Below are positions 28,400-38,586 of a DNA stretch of 64,000 bases, in pieces; the first letter of the stretch is position 1; each line of letters begins with the position of its first letter. The stretch is taken from contig JAUFOR010000003.1 in NCBI GenBank assembly GCA_040285745.1, forward strand, positions 744,001 to 808,000, read 5' to 3'. The notes under the pieces were generated by a model. The model did no database searches and was not told where the DNA came from. It saw nothing but the letters and a program-made list of their open reading frames with translations. The position numbers and the translations under genes were made by a program. Source of the DNA: Barthelona sp. PCE (taxonomy: Eukaryota > Metamonada: BaSk clade).

Positions 28400-31283
28400 T
28401 CAATCTGTAGTGAAAGTGAACTGACTATCCTGTACGTAGCTCCTCTGTGTGAGCGGGGCAGGTTCAACCTCTTCCTGGGTCTGTGTAGCAAATGTGTCGT
28501 CGTACTCTTGAGTGGAAATCATACCCACGAATTCCATAAGCTGTTCAACGTTAACTGTGTTGCTGAACAGTTTTGAGGCTGGTTTACCGCTGAACACCTC
28601 AGCGATCTCATTCATCTCTTCCAAATCAAGGACATCGCCAATTTCGTGGAATACCTCGGTTAAGCGATCAAAAGTAAGAACGGACTCGTCTGTTGTGAGT
28701 TCTGGCTCGGCGATTGCATCCAGGTGCTGTTGGATATCATCACGTTGCACTGGTGGTCTTCTGTGATTAATAAATAGCTTAACGAATTGATCAAAATTGA
28801 GTGCCTCGAAGTTCTCACGACGATACGTCAACTCGTTGCGGATCGCCTCCATCTCAAAGTTTGTTGGATAGAAACCAAGCAAGCAGAACAACTCATACAG
28901 ACTCGATATCTTTACCTTGACTGTATCTGCCGATTCTGCGCTTGATGCCCCCTCCCTGACTGCAAAGTACAGGAAAAGACAGCGCAAGAATTCAATTACG
29001 CTGTCGTTCAGGTCATCATCGATTACCTTGAGCTGCTGGCTGAGTGTCCTTAAATACTCATCGTTGTTGATGTTCTCGTAGAAGGGAATCATGCCCTTGC
29101 CTCCGCCCAGGATCTGGTGCTCAAGACTATCGCTGTTGACGCTCCACATGTAAACGCACTGATCTGAACCGCCGCTCGTAAGGATCTTCATACCGTCGGA
29201 AGCCTCGCAGATGTCATAAGATGAAACGTTGAACGCGTGCGCTTTAACGGTCGAATACCTGTTCGGGTTACCGTCTAGGGGAAGCCTGCAGATACCAATA
29301 TGGGAACCAGAAGAGAACGCTACGATAACCGGGGGTAAATCTCCGTTCGGAATGGGTTTCATCGAATTGATAGCGAAATCAACGCCCCTGACGGTCTTGG
29401 TGATCATCTGATTACGTGGATTGACAATACGGATTTGTTTCTCAAAATTCGTCGTCAGCAGCAAATCGCGCTTACCCTCCGAACCGGGACGCACAATGTA
29501 ACACACAGATGTGGGATCGCAATGCACCTCAAGCAAAGTGCGCTCACGGAGAGTGAGACCCTGTGCTGTAGGGTTCCTACTGTCGATAGAGTGGAGATCG
29601 AACTCGCACATGCACCTATCGTGACCAACTGTGAAGAGACGCGTGCGCTCGAGCGAGTCAGTCGTCAGATAGTAATCAATCAAGTCACCCTGGTGAGCTA
29701 CGTATGATCCAACAAAAACGTACTGGTCAGGGGAGATATCGCATAATGCATGGACGGTGAGCCTGCTATCTGAGTCGAATACCGCAAGAATCGTTCCGTC
29801 TTTGTCAGTATCAAGAGCACGGACGCTTGTCTTTGAAAACTCAATAGTTTGCTTAAGTATCAACTCTAATGAAGGTGAGCCATCGTTACCGACAATGAAG
29901 TTCATGTCGAAAACCTTGACCAGGCCAGAGTTAAAGCCAACGATGACGGACGCCTCGAGCACACTTATGCAGTTAGGTACATCATTTTCAAAACGGTGGC
30001 GCAGCATTAGCGCCTTACTGTCAACGTTGTACACATACAGATAGCCGGAATACGCAATGATGAAGGCACACGGGAGTGTGGGATGGACACAAACCTCTGG
30101 AAGTCTTCCGTTCGGCCCCTCCACAATGATGGTTCCCTGATCTTCATCATCATAGAACCCGTTTGCATCCATATGCAGCAGTAGGCCCTGCGCCGTCACC
30201 ACCACAAAGCTAGGTAGCGGGATAGTGGGGAGAATAGCACTCTCCAGCTGAATGAGTAACTGACGACAGCGCGGCTCCTCAACCGAGGCGCATGGTCCGA
30301 ACTTACAGAAGGGCGAGTGGAATGAAAGGGCGAGGATGGAACCTGCGCCAGGGGCATACCAAGCCACCAATCTTTTTTGAGGATCAAACATCTTCACTGT
30401 TCCGTCCTGACAGCCAATGCCAAAGAAGGGTAGCGCCTCCATGAGTGTGAGGATGGGACCATCGTTGAGCCGTAGGACACGCTGAGCGATGCGAGTTCCG
30501 TCCTCCTTGAGCACCCACTCGATGATGTCTCCATCCACGGTAGCAGTGATGCAAAGTGAGTCGAGTGTGAGGAATAGTGAGTCAACAAAGGCGGAGAACG
30601 GTGTTGAGAAGTCGGCTGTGTTGAGATCTGGCTCCATGGCAGTGAGCTCACCCTCCTTTAGCGAAACAAATAGTAAACGGTTGCTGGCAGTCAACACAAT
30701 TTCTTGTTCGTCGTTGTTGTTGAACATAAACGTTCTGAAACGGACCTTCTCGAAGGGTACCTCGTTGTCAAATGACATTTCCGCAACTGCCTCTGTTGAC
30801 TTCTGCCAATTAAATATCTTAATATGCTGTATATTATCCTTTGGAGATGAAAGAGCTATTAAATACTCAAAATTCGATGAGAAATCAAGGGCTGCCGTGC
30901 CGTACTCAAATGGTTGAAAGATTACACGTAATGGCGTGGCTGTAACTGAATCCCAGATAACAATCATCGAATTATCACCAATGTCTGCAGTTGCAATGTT
31001 TCTTTTATCCGCTGAGCATGCTGTGGCGGATATGTATGATGTGTGCCCCTGTAATAGTGTTTGTTCGTCCTTCTCAACATCATAAACAACACCAGTGTTG
31101 CCCGCAGTATAGAAAACAGCAGTTCTATGGTTATCGTAGAGCGAATGACACGCCTGTGATATATTCTTGTTGAAACCGAATACCCAATCTAAGGTCTAGG
31201 TGTTAGAAATTGTTTCAAACCCAAAATGTACAACATACAAGTGGTCTCCCGATATCCTGTGCGTGTGGCCCCTCGCTGTCCAT
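28400..31283 (-). CDS. CFAP251: CFAP251/WDR66-like WD40 protein of the radial-spoke base, two exons
   Basis: Exon 1 is 31239-31283 (MDSEGPHAQDIGRPL) and exon 2 is 28400-31195; 946 residues spliced. The junction makes PLTLDWVFGFN, the typical opening of CFAP251. Two WD40 propellers follow (for example GHTSYISATACSADKRNIATAD and SGGSDQCVYMWSVNSD). After them comes a helical EF-hand-like C-terminus (about 690-900) with IEFLRCLFLYFAVREG, FDQFVKLFINHRRPP and FDRLTEVFHEIGDVLDLEEM. In Chlamydomonas and Tetrahymena the CFAP251 homologue belongs to the calmodulin-and-spoke-associated complex at the base of radial spoke 3. The ATG at 30967 would lose the first WD repeats. Confidence 0.85.
31196..31238 (-). 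other. spliceosomal intron in CFAP251
   Basis: 43 nt, phase 0, starting GTATGTTGTA and ending TCTAACACCTAG on the minus strand, after only 15 codons. The acceptor motif contains the canonical CTAAC branch point directly joined to the AG. Confidence 0.9.
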
Positions 31284-31378
31284 TGCCAAACAATAAACTC
31301 GTTGTTGAAAGGGAATAAAAACAAAAACAAACTGGCTACTTCATTCTTATCCTTTTCTATTCGAAAAAATGAATATAA

Positions 31379-31999
31379 ATGAGTTGGGACAATCCTTTTG
31401 CACCCAATCATAATGAGTTATCTCCTAATCAGGAAGATGACATCCAACTTTCTTTATTTACAATAGGCTCCAATTTTTTGACATCACAGATACCAGAACC
31501 TGTGGAGAACGATGACGATGTGCATAATGAAATCGTTCCAATTCCTTCTCTATTTGCATATGCCTCTCAATGTCAACAAGAAGCAGTATCGCAGCAAATG
31601 ACATCTGAAATGCCTGCAAACTTTATGGAAATTGATTCTGACGTTTCTCAGATTGTTAGGGAGCGTAAAATAGCAACTATTACTCAAGCTACCCCAACTT
31701 TTGAGGAAGTTGAATCTCAAGAGCCAACTTTCCTTGCAACAATGACGCAGAAACAGCATGGTTCCAACCCATCTGACCGTATTCGACAGTTTATCTCTGT
31801 GAAACAAACCACAGTTTCGGATGTAGAGTTGGTTTCTCTTGAAATACTGGAATTTCACAGCTTCTCAACAGTGACAAAGCTCAACTGCTACCGTGCAGCG
31901 ACCGAAACAGACCGTAAATACTTTTTTTTAACCCGAAACAGTTGTGAAATTGGTGAGAAAGTTTGTGCTTCATTTTTTGTTGATAAATACGCTTTTTAG
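31379..31999 (+). CDS. hypothetical protein, unrecognised
   Basis: 206 residues starting MSWDNPFAPN. The first about 130 residues are Ser/Gln/Glu-rich and probably disordered. The last about 70 contain alternating beta-strand-like segments (VELVSLEILEFHSFSTVTKL, KYFFLTRNSCEIGEKVCASF). I do not recognise the family; an OB-fold-like C-terminal domain is a guess. It is divergent from CFAP251 with 95 bases between ATGs. Confidence 0.5.
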   Translation: MSWDNPFAPNHNELSPNQEDDIQLSLFTIGSNFLTSQIPEPVENDDDVHNEIVPIPSLFAYASQCQQEAVSQQMTSEMPANFMEIDSDVSQIVRERKIATITQATPTFEEVESQEPTFLATMTQKQHGSNPSDRIRQFISVKQTTVSDVELVSLEILEFHSFSTVTKLNCYRAATETDRKYFFLTRNSCEIGEKVCASFFVDKYAF

Positions 32000-32525
32000 C
32001 TTTTTTTTTTTTTTTTGCCATGTTTTAGTGTTTGATAAGCATGTTTCACAACGTATATGCAGCAGTAAATCACATTTCTGAGACGATAATATTTTTTCTT
32101 ACATTATATCAACTGCAGATCTTATTCCATATTTTGAACCGTAATCAACACAGTATATTCTCAATTTGATCCTTCAATACGATGAATTAAAAGATCAAAT
32201 AAAAAGTATCCCCAATAGCAGGGATTCAAAATAATCTCTAATATGTATTTTGACACAGTTATACGGGTAAGCATTTATTTGAGGCAAATTAAGGCTTTAG
32301 AAAATTTATAAAACGCTAATAAAGGTGAGAAATTTTTTTCTGAAATTGAAGCTTTATTAAACGCACAAACTCCGAAATATTAACTCTGCGCAACCTTATT
32401 AAAACATAAACACAACTATCTAAGCTGTCATATCCTTACAAAGTAGTGTTTCAAGTTTTTTGACTTCATTCAGTTCTTTTGTAACTTCTTTGCAGCGTTT
32501 TTGTTACCTTACTTGTCTTCAAATA
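32000..32525. other. 526-bp gene-free region
   Basis: AT-rich region upstream of the V-ATPase c gene with a run of 16 T just after the previous stop. TTTGACTTCATTC lies about 60 bases before the V-ATPase ATG. No ORF or RNA gene was recognised. Confidence 0.6.
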
Positions 32526-33029
32526 ATGTTTATCTCAATTTTAAGTGCTTGTCAGCCTTCAGCAAGCTTTTTCGGTTTTATGGGTTGTACCATGGCCATG
32601 GTTCTGTCCTCAATCGGCTGTGCTTACGGAACAGCTAAATCTGCAGTCGGTGCATCAACCGCTGGTGTCGCATCCACTGAAAGTCAAGGTGTTCGTTCAT
32701 TATTCGGTGTTATTATGGCTGGTATCCTTGGTATCTACGGTCTAGTTATGAGTCTCCTGATCTCCGCCGGTATTAGCAGCAAGAACTACGGTTTATTCGA
32801 CGGTTTCGCTCACTTAAGCGCTGGTCTTGTAGAAGGTACTGTTTCTCTCGCTGCCGGTGTATGTATTGGTATCGCCGCCGAGGCAGGCACAATGGCCATG
32901 GTTACACAGCCTAGCCTCTTTGTTCAGATGGTCATCATTCTCATTTTCGCTGAAGCTCTTGCTCTTTTCGGTGTCATCACCGGTGTGCTTCTCCTGCTGA
33001 AGGTCGGAGGCAACGTCAAGTGCGGATGA
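32526..33029 (+). CDS. V-type ATPase proteolipid subunit c
   Basis: 167 residues from the ATG at 32526; the longer frame begins at a TTG and was rejected. There are four membrane helices in two homologous hairpins. The first has SFFGFMGCTMAMVLSSIGCAYGTAKS. The second carries the essential proton-carrying glutamate E143 in FAEALALFG. The length and GIxxxxGAxxG-type glycine packing are those of the V0 c ring. It drives acidification of lysosomal/vacuolar compartments. No introns. Confidence 0.97.
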   Translation: MFISILSACQPSASFFGFMGCTMAMVLSSIGCAYGTAKSAVGASTAGVASTESQGVRSLFGVIMAGILGIYGLVMSLLISAGISSKNYGLFDGFAHLSAGLVEGTVSLAAGVCIGIAAEAGTMAMVTQPSLFVQMVIILIFAEALALFGVITGVLLLLKVGGNVKCG

Positions 33030-33095
33030 TCGCATGCAATTATGTAAACACATAGCTCTTATAAAAACAGATCATGCTCGTCTTTTCCTAGTCAA

Positions 33096-33144
33096 CTTCT
33101 GGCACGCGAATCAGCCTCCGTGGTGACAGCGCGTGCCCTGGAAG
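33096..33144. ncRNA. GC-rich hairpin between two convergent genes, candidate structured RNA
   Basis: GGCACGCG at 33101-33108 is perfectly complementary to CGCGTGCC at 33130-33137. CTTC (33096-33099) can pair with GAAG (33141-33144). An inner TCA/TGA plus CC/GG stem closes a short TCCGT loop. It lies in the 179-base gap between V-ATPase c and the aspartic protease, is far more GC-rich than the other spacers, and is followed by CAGACACTGA. It might be a small RNA gene or a 3'-UTR element. No known family was assigned. Confidence 0.35.
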
Positions 33145-33208
33145 CAGACACTGAAAGGTGCATTGTAAGCTAAGATGTTTCCAGTTCGTTAATGGAAAAC
33201 TTTTACAA

Positions 33209-34372
33209 CTAGGGGAGAACAAAGCCGATTTTAGAGTTCTTGACGTCGTGGACAACACCCTTCAAGGATCTATAGAAACCATCACCAGCAATTGAGATGC
33301 CGTTACTGATATCCATGGCAGAAATCATCATTGTGCATTGCTTCTGACCCTGAGAAGTGACAACTAACACGTAATTCTTGCTTTCCATATGAACGAGGGC
33401 GCCATTGAAGATAAGAGAGATCGTGGGAAGTTCGTCAAGGTTCGAACAGTCAGGCTTCAAGTACATACCGGGGTAGGCCATGATATTCTCATACACCTCG
33501 GTGGGAACGACAAGTCCTGCACTTGTTCCGCTGTCAATGACCATGTATAAATTCTGAGCAATTACGGATGAACCAATTGCTACATCTGCTTTCGTTAACC
33601 ACCATAAATCTCTGAAGAGTGGTGTCCATTGCACGTCACCAGGAGCAATAAAACTAGGAAGACCACCCAAATAAGCATCATTAGAATCTTCAGAAAAACA
33701 CAAAGTGAAGATCTCGGAATCAACCTTCTGCTCACGGACAGCAGCGTCCATGAATGTCTCCTGCTCCATGCCAGGGGGGCTTTGTTGAATGCTGCTGAAA
33801 GCAAAACCAAGAATTCCAGATGCCTTCAAAGTATCGAAAGCAATCATTGTCAGATCAACGTGTGAAACAACGTCGAGTCTTCCGTGGACCTGGATGTCAC
33901 CGATCATAACGTGATCGTGACCTGCGCTGACAGTTACGTTTCCTGAACCATAAGCCAAAACCATTTGCTGGCCACTGTAGTCAAATGACTCACATTTGTA
34001 CGTTTGGTGTACGATACAGGGGATAGAAGTACAATGACAACCCTTGCCCTTGGGTCCTGAGACGGAACCGAAGACAAAGTTGTTGGATGAACCAGTGTCA
34101 AAGATGAATTCCATGATGTTAGCACCAACCTCTTTACCAATGTTAGCCTTAACTCTATATTGAGCATTCATATAGTCGTCAATGACAACGTGGTGGACAT
34201 CACCGTTGGTAGGAAAACCGAAACGGTTGACCTTGGAGATACGACCCTTAACTACGCCGTTTGAAGCATAGTGTTGGAAGAGACGTTCCTCTTGAGGAAC
34301 GTGGCGCTCGAGTGAGACCTTGGTGACAGCAAACACAACAGAAAGTGTTACAAGAGCTAAAAAGAGTTTCAT
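33209..34372 (-). CDS. pepsin/cathepsin D-like aspartic protease (family A1)
   Basis: 387 residues from the ATG at 34372; the earlier in-frame ATG at 34414 would spoil the signal peptide. A signal peptide (MKLFLALVTLSVVFAV) is followed by a propeptide. Catalytic motifs are DTGSS at 92-96 and DSGTS at 280-284, and the flap YGSG at 141-144 supplies the conserved tyrosine. Cysteines in the GCHCTSIPC loop suggest disulfides. A1 peptidases of this type are lysosomal or secreted. The TTTTCAA motif lies right before the ATG and supports this start. Confidence 0.92.
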   Translation of the reverse strand: MKLFLALVTLSVVFAVTKVSLERHVPQEERLFQHYASNGVVKGRISKVNRFGFPTNGDVHHVVIDDYMNAQYRVKANIGKEVGANIMEFIFDTGSSNNFVFGSVSGPKGKGCHCTSIPCIVHQTYKCESFDYSGQQMVLAYGSGNVTVSAGHDHVMIGDIQVHGRLDVVSHVDLTMIAFDTLKASGILGFAFSSIQQSPPGMEQETFMDAAVREQKVDSEIFTLCFSEDSNDAYLGGLPSFIAPGDVQWTPLFRDLWWLTKADVAIGSSVIAQNLYMVIDSGTSAGLVVPTEVYENIMAYPGMYLKPDCSNLDELPTISLIFNGALVHMESKNYVLVVTSQGQKQCTMMISAMDISNGISIAGDGFYRSLKGVVHDVKNSKIGFVLP

Positions 34373-34376
34373 TTGA
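34373..34376 (-). promoter_or_regulatory. Inr-like TCAA adjacent to the aspartic protease ATG
   Basis: Minus-strand TTTTCAA immediately precedes the ATG at 34372, with the central A only 2 bases upstream. This supports starting translation there rather than at 34414. Confidence 0.4.
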
Positions 34377-34744
34377 AAAGTATTATAAACGAAAACACGT
34401 TCTGAAGATGTCATTGGATCACATTGGCTTGTTTAGTGCTGTTTATTCGTATGTACAGCTCACTGACCGCTAAACTTGTTGAGAATAAAAAAAAGGGAAA
34501 ATCTTCCTTTTAGGCACACACACCGTAACAAATTGTTTGGCTTCCGATTTTTTGAAAGGTATGCATCCAGCACATCGGGTTAAAATTCCACAAAAATCTT
34601 GTACAAAAGCCCTGCATCAAACAAATCACCTTCTAAACAATATATTCAAGATGAACGCATCAATAACATAAAAGAGGCCCAATATAGAACTGATGTTCAC
34701 CAACTCCTAAGCACAATACTGCTATTCCGATACTCTACCATTTC
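34373..34744. other. 372-bp divergent intergenic region
   Basis: Contains the promoter regions of the aspartic protease and the Siw14-type phosphatase, with a run of A's and pyrimidine tracts. No additional gene was recognised; the 80-codon ORF beginning at 34599 is only weakly coding-like. Confidence 0.55.
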
Positions 34745-35251
34745 ATGGCCGACCTTCATCACAGAGTTAGATTTGTACCCCCAATCAACTTTGGGTGTGT
34801 CGAACATGGTATTTACCGTAGTGGCTTTCCCGCTGCATTGAATTTTCCATTTTTGGAGACACTAAACCTACGCACAATTGTATATCTCGCTAACCAACCA
34901 CCCAGCGCGACGCTACAGCAATTCGTTGACGAGCACAACATCACACTTATTGCACTGCAAGAAAGCAACGGGACATGGAATTCCATCTCAGAGGAAACTG
35001 TGGTGGTGGCAATGCGCTGGATTCTCAACCCGGAAGCGTATCCTTTACTCGTTATGTGTGGATCCGGAAAGCACAGAACGGGAACCCTTGTCGGTTGTTT
35101 ACGAAAACTGATGCGTTGGAATCTGACATCTGTATTCGAGGAATACCGCCGCTTTGCAGGCAGCGATGTATTTGTCGTCAACGAACAGTTTATTGAACTT
35201 TTCGACCTTGACTGCATAGATTTACCTCAGAACAGCACCCAGTTTCTGTGA
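34745..35251 (+). CDS. PFA-DSP / Siw14-type phosphatase
   Basis: 168 residues. VPPINFGCVEHGIYRSGFPAA is the family opening seen in yeast Siw14. The active-site loop is CGSGKHRTG (Cx5R), followed by LVGCLRKLMRWNLTSVFEEYRRFAG. Siw14 and plant PFA-DSPs remove the 5-beta phosphate of inositol pyrophosphates and also act on some phosphoproteins. The residue before the catalytic Cys is Met rather than the usual His, which may lower activity. The start ATG sits in the motif TTTCATGG. The end is 12 bases from the convergent DnaJ stop. Confidence 0.85.
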   Translation: MADLHHRVRFVPPINFGCVEHGIYRSGFPAALNFPFLETLNLRTIVYLANQPPSATLQQFVDEHNITLIALQESNGTWNSISEETVVVAMRWILNPEAYPLLVMCGSGKHRTGTLVGCLRKLMRWNLTSVFEEYRRFAGSDVFVVNEQFIELFDLDCIDLPQNSTQFL

Positions 35252-35263
35252 TCAAATCCTTGT

Positions 35264-36500
35264 TTACTGAATGTTGCAGGTACGGACCTCCTGGTAACCG
35301 CCTCCATGACCCTGCTGTTGTTGCTGCTGTCTGTTGTGGTCTCTGGGGATTGACTCGGGATCAAAACTGCCTGCTTCAACAGGACGTCCCTCAGTGTTAC
35401 CAGTGGAAACACGACCGAAAATCTTCTGAAGAAGATGCTTTTGGGCATCAGAATACTCCATATCTTCAGGCCAGTTGATGGATGTCTTGATGTACAGGTT
35501 TCCGCGACCAAAGCCGCCGTGGTAGGGCATACCTAAGCCACTGACACACACAACCTTATCAGGTGAGCAAGCGGGGAGGGTGACGGTGTACTCAACATCG
35601 TCCAAATGTGTAAATGAGAAACTTGACCCAAGCATGGCATCCTGGATGGAGAGCTCACGCTCCATGACGAGGTTAGGTCCCTCATCGCGCTTAAACAGTG
35701 TGTGCTCCTTGACCTGAAGCACAATAATGAGGTCACCTGGCTCCTTACCGGGTTCATGGTTGCCCTCGTGTGCAAGTGTGATCTGCTCGCCATCAGCCAT
35801 ACCAGGTTGAATTGATACAGAGATATCCTTCTTATCTGTAACAAGCTTACGACCGTTACAGGTGTTACACTTCTTGGTGGGATCAATGGACTTACCACGA
35901 CCTCCGCAGCTGTCACATGTGGTCTGTGTCTGGATTCGAGAGAATCCCATGTTCTGTATAACGATCCTGCGACCAGAACCGCGACAGTCAGGACAGGTTA
36001 CGATTGCGCTGGGATCGGTGACACCAGAACCATCGCAGTCGTCACATGGCTTATGGCGAGTGAGCTTTAAGTGCTTTGTTCCACCCTGGAACAACATCTT
36101 AAGTGGAATATTGAGACGATGAACCATGGGTTCAGACTTCTGTGGACCACGGGACTGGGAGCGACGGCTTCCTCCACCGCCGAAAAATTGCTCAAATACG
36201 TCAAAACCACCCATGCTAGGACCTTCAGCACCGGTAACAGCTTCTAAACCGAATCTATCGTACTTGTTACGTTTCTCCTCGTCACTGAGGATTTCGTAAG
36301 CTGTTGAGATCTTGGCAAACTAAATATTAGTTAAAAGGCAAAGGCAGAAAAATTGTGCATACTCTTTCAGCAGCTCCCTCTTCCTTACAGCGATCGGGGT
36401 GGTACTTCATAGCAAGCTTTCTGTACTTGCTACGAATTTGCTTCTGAGTGGATGTAGGATCAACATCCAGCTCTTCATATAATGTTGTGTCAACGGGCAT
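35264..36500 (-). CDS. type I Hsp40 (DNAJA/Ydj1-like), two exons
   Basis: Exon 1 is 36363-36500 and exon 2 is 35264-36319; 397 residues. The J-domain has HPD at residues 34-36 and is interrupted by a phase 0 intron after residue 46. After a Gly-rich region (EQFFGGGGSRR) come four CxxCxGxG-type zinc-finger repeats: CDDCDGSG, CPDCRGSG, CDSCGGRG and CNTCNGR. The two beta-barrel C-terminal domains and a Gln-rich tail follow. The last four residues CNIQ form a CaaX box, so farnesylation as in Ydj1 is likely. It is a cytosolic co-chaperone of Hsp70. Confidence 0.96.
36320..36362 (-). other. spliceosomal intron in the Hsp40 gene
   Basis: 43 nt, phase 0, beginning GTATGCACAA and ending ACTAATATTTAG on the minus strand. 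It splits the J-domain after the AAER-type residues; both flanks are clearly DnaJ. Confidence 0.95.
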
Positions 36501-36853
36501 ATTAATGGGTTAAGATACTTTCAAGATGTAAAAATAAGAATCAAGCAAGTGCCAAAAAGTGGAAATGTGGTGATAAGAGTGAAAAAATCAGATTCCGCTG
36601 GAATTCATCTTGATCATTACGCCAATGGTTTAATTGATGCTAATTTGTAGATTTGCTCCTAAAAAAACAAGCTAAACACATATATAAAATACTATTAAAG
36701 AGAAGAAATTGAGCTCATTTGTATTGCATCTTTTCTGGATATAACAGGTCAATTTTTGCTGTTTCTAGAAATATTAAAGAACTTTAACAGATTTATGTGA
36801 GTAAATGAACGCAGAGATTCTTGTTACTTATTTGCTCTCCTATTCATCAATTG
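36501..36853. other. 353-bp divergent intergenic region
   Basis: AT-rich promoter spacer between the Hsp40 and POLA2 genes. TTCATCAA lies 8 bases before the POLA2 ATG. No other feature was recognised. Confidence 0.6.
36844..36848 (+). promoter_or_regulatory. Inr-like TCATC before the POLA2 start
   Basis: ATTCATCAA places the central A 8 bases before the ATG at 36854. It resembles the trichomonad initiator and supports this start. Confidence 0.4.
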
Positions 36854-38380
36854 ATGCAGGCAATCGACACTGCACAAGAAGTAAGTTTCACACAGCAAGA
36901 TGCCAGGCAGAGGAAGGCCATGCTTGAGGGCTTTTATGACTTCACAATGTTCAATGAAGACGATACGCAGTCTGCCCTGGCTATGGCCATCCCCAGTAGG
37001 GCGCAGGTTGTTCCTCTGGGCAAACAATTTGCTCTTCTTCCATCAAGGACACACGAGACAGCACTTTGCACAGATATCTTCGAGCAAACTATACGACCCT
37101 TCCAAAGCGTATCGAACACAGATCGTCTTGTAGAGATTGAGCGACGTGCGCTTACTTTCCGTAATGTATATCAGAAGCTATTACCTGAAATTGAGTTGTT
37201 AGATCCCTGTCGCAATGTATCAAAGGAGATCCACACATATGGTCTAGTTTTCCAGACAGGCGACGAAATCAACACCATCGATTCATATTACCTTGTTGTT
37301 TTAACAGAAATGCAGAATGTTCAAAGAATTGGAAATTTCTTGACAAATAATAACGATAGGAGCATCATTTCTCTGAATTTTTCTGATAAACTACCTGGAT
37401 ATGCCCTATTCTCAGGTTGTTTTGTAGTTCTAAAGGGTATCTTCAACTTAAGCACATTTTTGGTTAACGATATCATCAGAGCACCGATTCCACAGACTCC
37501 AAAACTTCCACCATCGATTGTCTCGTCGCTAAACACCCAGCTGCCCCACCGCATGTTCTATAATGAACAAAATTTGCAAATCTTTGTTGCTGCCGGACCC
37601 TACTCCAGTAACTCATCCCCCTTTGATTTTTTATATTTCAATAAGTTTCTACAGCAGGTTGCAAACCACGTCCCCGACTGCCTGGTTCTGATGGGACCTT
37701 TCCTTCCTGATAAGAGCTTCTTGAAAAACAGACCTGAGACATTTCCTAATGTTTTGTTTTTTGATAACTTTTTGAAGCAGCTAATTGATTTCAGAAGAGC
37801 TATCCCAACGTGCAATGTCTTGATTGTACCGCACAGAGACTGTATACTTACCAATAGGCTTTATCCTTGCCCGCCATTACAGTTGTTGCCCAATTCTTAC
37901 ATAGATCAGAACAAAAGACTTCAAACACAGGGCAAGGCGCCCATTGCAGTGAACCCCCTGCACTATTTGCATTCGCTACCCGCTCCAGCAAAGTTCTGGC
38001 TGAATGACATGCTCATGTATATAACCGGAGATGATGCACTTCGTCATATAGCAAAAACCGAGGTTTGTTCGTATAAAGGAGACCGTACACAGCGATTGTT
38101 GGCACATCTCCTGACACAACGGCATTTATCACCGACATTTCCGAACAACGCTCTGTGTGTTCCTGATAAGTACATGGGATTCAGTGTAGCACCTCACATT
38201 ATGCTTACGTGTAGTGTTTTACCTACGAGCACGTATGCTTTGGACAACTCAATCGCTGTGTCAGTGCAATCATTGAACAGAAAGTCGTTTTGTTCTATAT
38301 CAATCTTCCCTAATACCGGTACTGCCCCCATTGACACAGGTAAGAGGTGCAATGTCCAATTTTTGAAGCTTAAAGTTTAG
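36854..38380 (+). CDS. POLA2: DNA polymerase alpha subunit B
   Basis: 508 residues from the ATG at 36854; the longer frame begins at a TTG. The OB-fold segment LPGYALFSGCFVVLKGIFN and the inactive phosphoesterase block (IFVAAGPYSSNSSPFDFLYF, then HVPDCLVLMGPFLPDKS) match POLA2's 'ACGPYT' and 'DLLILLGPFVD' signatures. A late HIMLTCSVLPTS-like segment is also family-typical. The protein couples primase to the polymerase at replication initiation. It is shorter than human POLA2 (598), mostly at the N-terminus. MCM6 in this window belongs to the same pathway but is 20 kb away. Confidence 0.85.
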   Translation: MQAIDTAQEVSFTQQDARQRKAMLEGFYDFTMFNEDDTQSALAMAIPSRAQVVPLGKQFALLPSRTHETALCTDIFEQTIRPFQSVSNTDRLVEIERRALTFRNVYQKLLPEIELLDPCRNVSKEIHTYGLVFQTGDEINTIDSYYLVVLTEMQNVQRIGNFLTNNNDRSIISLNFSDKLPGYALFSGCFVVLKGIFNLSTFLVNDIIRAPIPQTPKLPPSIVSSLNTQLPHRMFYNEQNLQIFVAAGPYSSNSSPFDFLYFNKFLQQVANHVPDCLVLMGPFLPDKSFLKNRPETFPNVLFFDNFLKQLIDFRRAIPTCNVLIVPHRDCILTNRLYPCPPLQLLPNSYIDQNKRLQTQGKAPIAVNPLHYLHSLPAPAKFWLNDMLMYITGDDALRHIAKTEVCSYKGDRTQRLLAHLLTQRHLSPTFPNNALCVPDKYMGFSVAPHIMLTCSVLPTSTYALDNSIAVSVQSLNRKSFCSISIFPNTGTAPIDTGKRCNVQFLKLKV

Positions 38381-38586
38381 GTGATAGGCGCATCTATTTG
38401 CCTGCTTTTTTGTGAGTTTTTATTCTTACTTTATAATAAAATCATTCATATATGGTGTTTTATTTCGCTTTGAAGTAGTTTTAAAAACTAAACATGGTCT
38501 AATGAATACAAATTCAAAGCAACAAAAACCAGCTATTCCTTCATCTATTTGTCCAAATCTCTGATATCCCAACAAAGATACGCATA

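Noticed and set aside
30960-30967. ATG at 30967 as the CFAP251 start
   Set aside because: The frame continues upstream through good WD40 sequence to the intron acceptor; the spliced first exon gives a family-typical N-terminus.
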